A stretch of 64,000 nt of DNA. Source: UBA8529 sp964390565 (GTDB lineage Bacteria > Bacteroidota > Bacteroidia > Bacteroidales > Tenuifilaceae). Every line of letters starts with the position of its first letter. Within the stretch, counting starts at the first letter, position 1. The notes under the pieces are model-generated. The model saw only the letters and a program-made list of their open reading frames with translations, did no database searches and was not told the DNA's origin. Of this stretch, positions 1 to 6,380 are shown one piece after another. Location of the stretch: contig CAYMII010000019.1 of assembly GCA_964390565.1 (NCBI GenBank), forward strand, positions 1 to 64,000. Reading direction: 5' to 3'. A program made the position numbers and the translations under genes.

Positions 1-652
1 AAATAACACCATTTACGGGACAGAGATTAAAACTGATATGGATTGCCCTATCAACCTGATTGCCGATATGAGTTCCGATATTATGAGCCGTCCTGTAGAT
101 ATCAAGAAATATGCAATGATTTACGGTGGTGCTCAGAAAAATGTAGGCCCTGCTGGCGTTACCTTTGTAATTGTTCGCAAAGACCTATTGGAGCAAATTC
201 AACGCAAATTACCTAGTATGGTTGATTACAGAACCCATATTGGCGCAGAGCCAAAGGATAACTCAATGTACAACACTCCTCCTGTAATCTCAATTTTCGT
301 TATGCACGAAACTTTGAAATGGGTAAAATCGTTGGGTGGCGTTGCTGCAATGCATAAAATCAACAATCAAAAAGCTGAATTGCTTTACAACGAGATTGAT
401 AGAAATAAGATGTTTGTAGGTACTGCTGTTAAAGAAGACCGCTCAATTATGAACGTTTGCTTTGTTATGGCTGAACAGTACAAGGATAAAGAGGCTGAAT
501 TTATGGATTTCGCTAAAAAAGCGGGTATGGTAGGTATTAAAGGTCACCGTTCAGTTGGCGGCTTCCGTGCTTCGATTTATAATGCTTGTCCACTTGAGAG
601 CGTTCAGGCGCTTGTTGATTGTATGAAAGAATTCGAAAAACAGAATGCATAA
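1..652 (+). CDS. serC: Phosphoserine aminotransferase, 5' end cut by window edge
   Basis: PLP-dependent enzyme that converts 3-phosphohydroxypyruvate and glutamate to O-phosphoserine and 2-oxoglutarate, the second step of serine synthesis, in the cytoplasm. The reading frame is open from base 2 (NNTIYGTEIKTD...) with no start, so roughly the first 40% of a normal ~360-residue protein lies outside the window. Seen: the PLP-lysine motif GGAQKNVGPAGV and the C-terminal GHRSVGGFRASIYNA segment typical of class-V aminotransferase SerC. It is followed by a hairpin and then serA, whose product supplies the substrate. The assignment is secure; only the N-terminus is unseen. Confidence 0.96.
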   Translation, partial: NNTIYGTEIKTDMDCPINLIADMSSDIMSRPVDIKKYAMIYGGAQKNVGPAGVTFVIVRKDLLEQIQRKLPSMVDYRTHIGAEPKDNSMYNTPPVISIFVMHETLKWVKSLGGVAAMHKINNQKAELLYNEIDRNKMFVGTAVKEDRSIMNVCFVMAEQYKDKEAEFMDFAKKAGMVGIKGHRSVGGFRASIYNACPLESVQALVDCMKEFEKQNA

Positions 653-672
653 TTAATAAATAGCTTGATTTG

Positions 673-710
673 TAAAGGTTGGGCAGCAGAAGTTGCTCAA
701 CCTTTATTTT
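673..710 (+). terminator. Hairpin between serC and serA
   Basis: Arms 673-685 and 694-706 pair over 13 bp with one G-U-type mismatch and an 8-base loop, followed by TTTT. This could end part of the serC transcript and set the serC:serA ratio, or act as an intercistronic stabiliser. The T tract is short. Confidence 0.6.
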
Positions 711-759
711 AAAATCAGACTATAAACATCATAATTATTAATATTAAATAATAATAGCC

Positions 760-1683
760 ATGGCAAAAGTATTAGTAGCAACTGAAAAACCTTTTGCAAA
801 GGTTGCAGTTGATGGTATTCGTAAGATTGTTGAAGAAGCAGGTTTTACCTTTGCTCTTTTAGAGAAATATACCGATCCTAATGATTTAATTAAGGCAGTT
901 GCCGATGCCGATGCACTTATCGTTCGTAGCGATAAGGTTACCAAAGAGGTTGTTGAGGCTGGTAAGAACCTTAAAATAGTTGTTCGCGCTGGTGCAGGTT
1001 TCGATAACCTCGACCTTGCTGCTTGCTCAGCAAAGGGTGTTGTTGCAATGAACACTCCTGGTCAAAACTCAAATGCAGTTGCTGAATTAGCAATCGGAAT
1101 GATGCTTTATATGGCACGTGGTCTTTTTCAACCTGGCACTGGTACCGAAATTGCAGGTAAAAAATTAGGTATTCATGCTTACGGATACGTTGGTAAACTA
1201 GTTGCAAAGTATGGTAAAGGTTTTGGAATGGAAGTATACGCTTTCGACCCATTTGTTGCTAAAGAAGCAATTGAAAAGGATGGTGTTAAAGTTGTTGATA
1301 CTATCGAGGAACTTTATAGCAAGTGCGATTATGTTTCTTTACACATTCCAGCTAACGATAAAACTAAAAAATCAATTGGTTACGATATTTTAACCAAAAT
1401 GCCAAAAGGTGCTGCATTAATCAATACCGCTCGTAAAGAAGTAATTGATGAGGCTGGTTTGGTTAAAGCATTCACCGAGAGAGCAGATCTTAAGTATGCA
1501 ACCGATATTATGGCCGATAATCATGCTGAACTAGTTGAAAAGTTCCCTGGTCGTGTTTTTTCTACTCCAAAGAAAATGGGTGCTGAAACTTCTGAGGCAA
1601 ACATAAATGCTGGCTTAGCATCTGCACGTCAGATTGTGAATTTCATCAAAAATGGAGATAAGACTTTCCAAGTAAATAAATAG
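760..1683 (+). CDS. serA: D-3-phosphoglycerate dehydrogenase, short form with active-site lysine
   Basis: Oxidises 3-phosphoglycerate to 3-phosphohydroxypyruvate with NAD, the first step of serine synthesis. At 307 residues it has substrate- and NAD-binding domains only, with no ACT or ASB regulatory domain, so it is probably not serine-inhibited through ACT. Seen: D-isomer dehydrogenase pattern, a Rossmann loop AYGYVG (about 141-146) in which the usual first glycine is alanine, and INTARKEVID carrying the catalytic arginine. The usual TPH histidine motif reads STPKKMGAETSEA, with Lys271 at the histidine position. This is the pattern described for type III-K enzymes of Bacteroides and Entamoeba. 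The ATG start has no strong ribosome-binding site, as is usual for the phylum. Downstream genes are a four-helix-bundle cassette and DUF1015. Confidence 0.95.
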   Translation: MAKVLVATEKPFAKVAVDGIRKIVEEAGFTFALLEKYTDPNDLIKAVADADALIVRSDKVTKEVVEAGKNLKIVVRAGAGFDNLDLAACSAKGVVAMNTPGQNSNAVAELAIGMMLYMARGLFQPGTGTEIAGKKLGIHAYGYVGKLVAKYGKGFGMEVYAFDPFVAKEAIEKDGVKVVDTIEELYSKCDYVSLHIPANDKTKKSIGYDILTKMPKGAALINTARKEVIDEAGLVKAFTERADLKYATDIMADNHAELVEKFPGRVFSTPKKMGAETSEANINAGLASARQIVNFIKNGDKTFQVNK

Positions 1684-1691
1684 ATTAGTAT

Positions 1692-1715
1692 ACGTTAGAC
1701 GTTAATCGTTAAACG
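1692..1715 (+). repeat. Left arm of inverted repeat around four-helix-bundle gene 1
   Basis: The region 1692-1715 repeats the word cgtta three times. Bases 1701-1715 are complementary at 13 of 15 positions to 2089-2103, on the far side of the gene. In a serA-DUF1015 transcript the arms could pair and enclose the small gene. An AAGGAG follows immediately at 1716-1721. Confidence 0.7.
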
Positions 1716-1721
1716 AAGGAG
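1716..1721 (+). promoter_or_regulatory. Shine-Dalgarno-like AAGGAG before four-helix-bundle gene 1
   Basis: AAGGAG lies five bases before the ATG at 1727 and abuts the left repeat arm. Strong SD sequences are uncommon in this window, so this may be a feature of the cassette. Confidence 0.5.
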
Positions 1722-1726
1722 TCACT

Positions 1727-2074
1727 ATGGATCATAAGGAATTAGATGCGTGGAAGAATTCTGTTGATTTATCTGTAGAAATTTATTCTATCACAAAATC
1801 TTTTCCTAAGGAAGAAATGTTTGGACTGGTTCAACAGATGAGAAGAGCCGCTGTTTCGGTACCTTCAAATATTGCTGAAGGCTGTGCTCGTAAGAGTTCA
1901 AAAGAAACCATTCATTTTCTTTATTTCTCATTAGGATCACTTGCTGAATTGGAAACACAAATTATAATTTCTAATCGATTAGGCTATATTTCAAATATTG
2001 ACGAATTGATGTTGAAGATTAGCAAAGTTAAGCAAGTAACCCTAGGCATAGTCAGATATCTGAATAAAGTTTAA
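1727..2074 (+). CDS. Four-helix-bundle protein (S23/IVP-like), cassette 1
   Basis: 115 residues of the four helix bundle family, first known from ORFs inside 23S rRNA intervening sequences and related in fold to the Avd protein of diversity-generating retroelements. Biochemical function is unknown; RNA or ribosome contact is only inferred. Seen: family core with FPKEEMFGLVQQMRRAAVSV, then VPSNIAEGCARKSSKE, and helical heptads to the C-terminus. It closely resembles the third copy at 24255-24617 and belongs to a different subfamily from the copy at 21862-22227. It sits between serA and DUF1015, bracketed by an inverted repeat and preceded by an SD sequence, so it looks like an inserted cassette rather than an old member of the serine operon. 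Confidence 0.9.
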   Translation: MDHKELDAWKNSVDLSVEIYSITKSFPKEEMFGLVQQMRRAAVSVPSNIAEGCARKSSKETIHFLYFSLGSLAELETQIIISNRLGYISNIDELMLKISKVKQVTLGIVRYLNKV

Positions 2075-2080
2075 TGATTT

Positions 2081-2103
2081 TCGATTAACGGTTCACGATT
2101 AAC
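2081..2103 (+). repeat. Right arm of inverted repeat around four-helix-bundle gene 1
   Basis: The word cgattaac occurs twice (2082-2089 and 2096-2103). Bases 2089-2103 pair with 1701-1715 at 13 of 15 positions. The arm lies in the 39-base gap between the small gene's stop and the DUF1015 start. Confidence 0.7.
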
Positions 2104-2113
2104 TTTTAATAAA

Positions 2114-3355
2114 ATGGTTAAAATAAAAGCTTTTAAGGGTATCCGCCCACCAAAAGAGTTTGCTAAAGAGGTGGCTTCACGCCCATATGATGTTTTAAAT
2201 TCAGTTGAGGCACAAGCAGAGGCTGGTGAAAAATCACTTTTACACATCATCAAACCTGAAATTGATTTCAACCCTATTATCGATGAGCACACTCAACCTG
2301 CTTACGATAAGGCTGTTGAGAACTTCAAGAAATGGCGCGAAAAAGGTTGGCTTGTAAAAGATGCTGAGGAGAAGTACTACATCTATGCACAAACAATGGA
2401 AGGACGCACTCAGTATGGTCTTGTTGCCGCTTGTCATTTCGAGGACTATATGGAAGGCAAAATCAAGAAACACGAGTTAACTCGTCCCGATAAAGAGGAA
2501 GATCGTATGATTCACGTTCGCATTCAAAATGCAAACGTTGAGCCTGTATTCTTTGCATATCCTGCTCAAAAGGAAATGGATCAAATCGTTGAAAACGTTG
2601 TTAAGAATAATAAACCTGTTTACGATTTTGTTGCAGAAGATGGATTTGGTCACCATTTCTGGGTAATCGAGGATTCTAGTGTTAACAAACGTATTACCGA
2701 GATTTTTGCAGCAATCCCTGCATTATACGTTGCAGATGGTCATCATAGAACAGCAGCGGCAGCAAGAGTTGGTTTAGAGAAAAAGGCTGCCAATCCAAAT
2801 CATACTGGTAACGAGGAGTATAACTACTTCTTGGCAGTTATTTTCCCTGATAATCAATTGAGAATTATTGATTATAATCGTACTGTTAAAGATCTTAATG
2901 GCTTAACTCCAGCTCAGCTAATTGAGAAGTTAAGCGTTAATTTCGATGTTAAGGAGATGGGAAAAGAGATTTTCACACCTGCTAAACTTCACAACTTCAG
3001 CATGTATCTCGAAGGAAAATGGTATTCATTAACTTCAAAAGTTGGTACTTATAACGATAATGATCCAATTGGAGTTCTTGATGTTACAATTCTTTCGAAT
3101 ATGGTTCTTGAGCCTATCTTCGATATTAAAGATTTAAGAACTTCAAAACGTATCGATTTTGTTGGCGGTATTCGCGGTTTAGGCGAACTTAGCAAGCGCG
3201 TTGATAGCGGAGAGATGAAGGTTGCGTTTGCACTTTATCCAGTTTCAATGAAGCAGCTTATCGACATTGCTGATACTGGCAACATTATGCCTCCAAAAAC
3301 AACTTGGTTTGAACCAAAACTAAGGAGTGGATTAGTAATTCATGAATTAATCTAA
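2114..3355 (+). CDS. DUF1015 family protein of the serine cluster
   Basis: 413 residues, full length for DUF1015 (PF06245). Seen: KAFKGIRPPKEFAKEVASRPYDV at the N-terminus, a central VADGHHRTAAAAR motif (about 206-218) and the C-terminal PKTTWFEPKLRSGLVIHEL segment. DGHHR-type motifs also mark the ParB/Srx-fold free serine kinases (SerK, SbnI), so a phosphoserine- or ATP-linked role is an attractive inference, but no activity is established here. It follows serC and serA with only the four-helix cassette between. No phosphoserine phosphatase (serB) is visible in the window. A terminator follows, so this is probably the last gene of the serine operon. Confidence 0.9.
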   Translation: MVKIKAFKGIRPPKEFAKEVASRPYDVLNSVEAQAEAGEKSLLHIIKPEIDFNPIIDEHTQPAYDKAVENFKKWREKGWLVKDAEEKYYIYAQTMEGRTQYGLVAACHFEDYMEGKIKKHELTRPDKEEDRMIHVRIQNANVEPVFFAYPAQKEMDQIVENVVKNNKPVYDFVAEDGFGHHFWVIEDSSVNKRITEIFAAIPALYVADGHHRTAAAARVGLEKKAANPNHTGNEEYNYFLAVIFPDNQLRIIDYNRTVKDLNGLTPAQLIEKLSVNFDVKEMGKEIFTPAKLHNFSMYLEGKWYSLTSKVGTYNDNDPIGVLDVTILSNMVLEPIFDIKDLRTSKRIDFVGGIRGLGELSKRVDSGEMKVAFALYPVSMKQLIDIADTGNIMPPKTTWFEPKLRSGLVIHELI

Positions 3356-3376
3356 AATCTAAGTTATAAAAAATAT

Positions 3377-3402
3377 AAAGCGCTCAACTGAGCGCTTTTT
3401 TT
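3377..3402 (+). terminator. Rho-independent terminator after DUF1015
   Basis: Perfect 10-bp stem (3377-3386 with 3389-3398), 2-base loop and a T run. It ends the serine cluster. Confidence 0.85.
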
Positions 3403-3434
3403 ATGATAAAAGCACTCTTCATCATTTTTCATTA

Positions 3435-3442
3435 TAATTTTG
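3435..3442 (+). promoter_or_regulatory. Candidate -7 box for yggS
   Basis: TAATTTTG fits the Bacteroidota -7 consensus TAnnTTTG and lies 17 bases before the ATG at 3459, just after the terminator. No clear -33 TTG is seen at the right spacing. Confidence 0.4.
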
Positions 3443-3458
3443 TAGAAAATCAATTCTT

Positions 3459-4142
3459 ATGACCATTCAATCTAATTTACAGACTATCAAATCTGAATTG
3501 CCATTGCAAGTGAAGCTAGTTGCCATTTCAAAAACTCATCCTGTTGATGTGGTTATGGAGGCATACAATGCAGGACAGAGGGTTTTTGGCGAGAATAAGG
3601 TTCAAGAGATGGTTTCTAAATACGAATTGATGCCAAAGGATATTGAGTGGCATTTAGTAGGGCATTTGCAAACGAATAAGGTTAAGTATATTGCTCCTTT
3701 CGTTAGCTTAATTCACTCTGTTGATAGTTTAAAATTGTTGAGTGTTATTAATAAAGAAGCAGAGAAGAATAATAGAGCAATTGATTGTCTACTTCAAATG
3801 TATATCGCTTCAGAAGAGACTAAATTTGGCTTGTCTCATGAAGAACTTGAAGAGATTCTAAAATCATCGGAGTATCAATCTATGAAAAATATTAGGGTTG
3901 TAGGTTTGATGGGCATGGCTTCTTTTTCAGATGATTTGAATATAGTTAGAGGTGAGTTTAAAAACCTAGAAACAATCTTTAAGCAAGCAAAAGAAATCTA
4001 CTTTGCCGATAAACCTTGGTTTAAAGAGTTATCCATGGGGATGTCGAGCGACTATAAAATTGCCATTGAGGAGGGAAGTACAATGGTTAGAGTTGGCAGC
4101 AGCATCTTTGGACATAGAAATTATGGGGCAAGCGACATGTGA
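3459..4142 (+). CDS. yggS: YggS/PROSC family pyridoxal phosphate homeostasis protein
   Basis: 227-residue single-domain PLP-binding protein with a TIM-barrel fold like the N-domain of alanine racemase. The family buffers PLP and affects amino-acid and keto-acid balance; no enzymatic activity is firmly established. Seen: PLP lysine in KLVAISKTHP, then GENKVQEM, the WHLVGHLQTNKV motif and the C-terminal LSMGMSSDYKIAIEEGSTMVR phosphate-binding region. It has its own candidate promoter behind the serine-operon terminator. Proximity to serC, a PLP enzyme, may be coincidental. Confidence 0.95.
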   Translation: MTIQSNLQTIKSELPLQVKLVAISKTHPVDVVMEAYNAGQRVFGENKVQEMVSKYELMPKDIEWHLVGHLQTNKVKYIAPFVSLIHSVDSLKLLSVINKEAEKNNRAIDCLLQMYIASEETKFGLSHEELEEILKSSEYQSMKNIRVVGLMGMASFSDDLNIVRGEFKNLETIFKQAKEIYFADKPWFKELSMGMSSDYKIAIEEGSTMVRVGSSIFGHRNYGASDM

Positions 4143-4169
4143 AAAGCGGCATGCAACTCACAACAATCC

Positions 4170-4709
4170 CTAAACTTCTCCATTTCTCTTAAAACTTTCT
4201 AGCATTACAATAGTTTCCGTTAGTAAGGATTTTTTCTCTATTGGGGTGCTTTTTAGTTTCGATTCAATTGAAGTTATATATAGGTCCAAACTCTTCTTGT
4301 CAATATTTCCAACCGAATTTTCAATAATTGTAAAAGCCTCGAAAGAGGCTTGGTAATCGCTATTGCATAAAATATCAATGAATATTGGTAAATGCTTACT
4401 AAAATCAAGGTTGCTTTGCCAACATGCCGAAAGAATGCCAGTAGTGTTTTTATCCATTATGTTTTTTTGGATAGTTGATGCAATAATATCTACAGCATTT
4501 TGATCTTTTATATCACTTATTAATTCGAGGATTGTTTCTTTTAATGTGAAACTTCTTTTAGAGTAAATCATTTCTAAAAGAGGGGTTACCATAAACAGTT
4601 CACCTTTCTCTCTAAAATCTTGAATTAATGAAATTACTTGTTCATCGCCCATCGATTTTATACTCTCAACCACAGCCTTTTGTTTATCAGTAAGTTGCAT
4701 AATGCTCAT
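4170..4709 (-). CDS. Hypothetical all-helical (HEAT-like) protein
   Basis: 179 residues, unrecognised. The sequence reads as successive amphipathic helix pairs, e.g. ELISDIKDQNAVDIIASTI and LPIFIDILCNSD, suggesting a small HEAT/ARM-type solenoid. There is no signal peptide or membrane segment, so it is probably a cytoplasmic adaptor-like protein. The start at 4709 is ATG; a second in-frame ATG three codons later is equally plausible. It converges on yggS with a 27-base gap and no strong terminator between. Function unknown. Confidence 0.75.
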   Translation of the reverse strand: MSIMQLTDKQKAVVESIKSMGDEQVISLIQDFREKGELFMVTPLLEMIYSKRSFTLKETILELISDIKDQNAVDIIASTIQKNIMDKNTTGILSACWQSNLDFSKHLPIFIDILCNSDYQASFEAFTIIENSVGNIDKKSLDLYITSIESKLKSTPIEKKSLLTETIVMLESFKRNGEV

Positions 4710-4946
4710 GTCAATTTTAATTTTTTGCCAAAGTTAAACATTCATTTAGATTGTTCAATGTATGTCATTTATTTTGTAATAAGCAGTTAAACAAGTAAAT
4801 GCGATTCTTGTTTGTTGTAAAGTGAGTTAAATCATGCTTTTTTCATGCATAATTAAGGTTGATAAGGTGTAACTATTCTAAAAAAAAGTTAATTTTACTT
4901 GTTATATAGAATGTTTTAAGGATATTTACCAAAATAATTATTTGCT

Positions 4947-5870
4947 ATGGTAAGAGGATTAACAGGAATAAGAGCTGGTATAATGTATGTAATTGCCTTA
5001 TCAGTTCTGGTTTTTGTATGCTGCTCTTCGGAAAATAAAAAGTCCGATAAGGTGCAAGTTGATATGAATTCGGTTGAGCAGGATAGTACTGCTATAAAAG
5101 GGTTAAAAGCTGCAAAACAGGTTTTTTATTCACTACCATCACCTCTCGAAACAGCCATGATTCTTAAAAGAGCTGGAGCTGTTTATAACGAAGAGATTCT
5201 TAATTCTGCCGATAATACATCGAAGTATAATACAAATAAAAGCATGGCGCTGAACCTCGGTATTTATAGTACTGATTTAAGTTATGCCAGTTTATTTGAC
5301 CAAACACAAGCCTCTATAAGGTATATGACTGCATCTAAAAAGATGGCTGAAGGTCTTGGTATTCTTAATGCAATTGATAATAATATCATTCAAAAACTTG
5401 AGGCTAACGTCAATAATCGTGATGTAATCCTCGATATTATCTCTGAAACACTTTTAAATACAAATTCTAATCTTGAGGAGAACGATAGGGTTGCAATTGG
5501 TTCAATAATTCTAGTTGGTGGTTGGGTCGAAGGACTTTATATTGCTACAACACTTGCCGAGAATGCAAAATCGAATAGTAGTGAGCTTGTAAATCGAATT
5601 ATTGACCAAAAACTTTTGTTGAATACGGTTGTTAATTTATTAAATCAGAATAAAGATAATGCTGATATACAATCAGTACTTGCTGATGTGAATGAGATTA
5701 AAGTTATTTACGAGCAGGTAAATGTTTCAGTTTCAGGTGTAGAGGCAGTACCTGATAAAAAAAGCGGTGTTACAACTTTAAAATCAAAGAATGTTACATC
5801 AGTTAGCCCTGAGGTTTTTGCAAAACTTAAGGCAAAAGTGGTTGAAATTCGAAATAAATATACAAAGTAA
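4947..5870 (+). CDS. Exported lipoprotein of unknown function
   Basis: 307 residues. The N-terminus has a hydrophobic segment (about 13-25) ending in VFVCCSSEN, a plausible lipobox with lipidated Cys25 or Cys26, followed by a charged linker. The mature part is predominantly helical (e.g. NRDVILDIISETLLNTNSNLE). Its IGSIILVGGWVEGLYIATTL stretch is hydrophobic but is too glycine-rich and short to be sure of a membrane span. No catalytic motif or named domain is recognised. It is followed 15 bases later by another small exported protein in the same direction, so the two may be co-transcribed. The 237-base region upstream holds its promoter and that of the divergent helical gene. Confidence 0.8.
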   Translation: MVRGLTGIRAGIMYVIALSVLVFVCCSSENKKSDKVQVDMNSVEQDSTAIKGLKAAKQVFYSLPSPLETAMILKRAGAVYNEEILNSADNTSKYNTNKSMALNLGIYSTDLSYASLFDQTQASIRYMTASKKMAEGLGILNAIDNNIIQKLEANVNNRDVILDIISETLLNTNSNLEENDRVAIGSIILVGGWVEGLYIATTLAENAKSNSSELVNRIIDQKLLLNTVVNLLNQNKDNADIQSVLADVNEIKVIYEQVNVSVSGVEAVPDKKSGVTTLKSKNVTSVSPEVFAKLKAKVVEIRNKYTK

Positions 5871-5885
5871 AAAATTCAATAAGAT

Positions 5886-6326
5886 ATGAAATCATTGGCT
5901 TACATTGCAATTGTCAGTTTTTTCATGGCTGTGTCTTTTACAGGAAGTGCACAATGTAAGAATTTTGCTAAGAAGATATGCAAGCAGGAGCTTGCACCAT
6001 ATATACACGATGGAAACTTCAATGCAGCAATACTTACCGAAGGTGAGGATGCAGAGCTATTTAAAACTTTCTATGCAGGGCAGGAGTATCGAATTTCGAT
6101 TTGCTGCGAGGAAACATTACCCAAGGTTGAATTTAGAATTCTTGATGTAGATAAAAAATTGCTTTATACCAATGCAAGTAATAATTACTCTACTTCATGG
6201 GATTTTAAAGTTGAAGCTACGCAGCAATTAATTATTGTAGTTAAGATTCCAACCGACGAGAAGAATGCCGATATCCCAACTAGCGGTTGCGTTGCAATTA
6301 TGTTTGGTCTAAAAACCGATAAATAG
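5886..6326 (+). CDS. Small exported beta-rich protein
   Basis: 146 residues with a clear signal peptide (about 1-23, ending GSAQ). The mature protein has five cysteines, including ICCEE, and alternating beta-strand patterns such as FYAGQEYRISI and KVEFRILDVDKKLLY. This resembles the small jelly-roll or pre-peptidase C-terminal-like sandwiches of Bacteroidota secreted proteins, but there is no specific match I can name. It probably forms a two-gene unit with the lipoprotein upstream and ends at a bidirectional terminator shared with uvrA. Confidence 0.78.
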   Translation: MKSLAYIAIVSFFMAVSFTGSAQCKNFAKKICKQELAPYIHDGNFNAAILTEGEDAELFKTFYAGQEYRISICCEETLPKVEFRILDVDKKLLYTNASNNYSTSWDFKVEATQQLIIVVKIPTDEKNADIPTSGCVAIMFGLKTDK

Positions 6327-6348
6327 TATTGTTTCGATAATTTATTTG

Positions 6349-6380
6349 AATAGTCGCACTTATGGTGCGACTATTTTTTT
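6349..6380. terminator. Bidirectional terminator between exported protein and uvrA
   Basis: Perfect 11-bp stem (6349-6359 with 6365-6375) with a T run on the plus side and an A-rich flank for the minus side. The right arm includes the uvrA stop codon (6371-6373). Confidence 0.8.

Noticed and set aside
744..1055. Open frame antisense to serA
   Set aside because: A shadow of the serA codon pattern, with no initiation signal and a low-complexity Ser/Ala/Thr composition.
1727..2074. Avd component of a diversity-generating retroelement
   Set aside because: The fold is related, but no reverse transcriptase, template or variable repeat is present here or near the other two copies.
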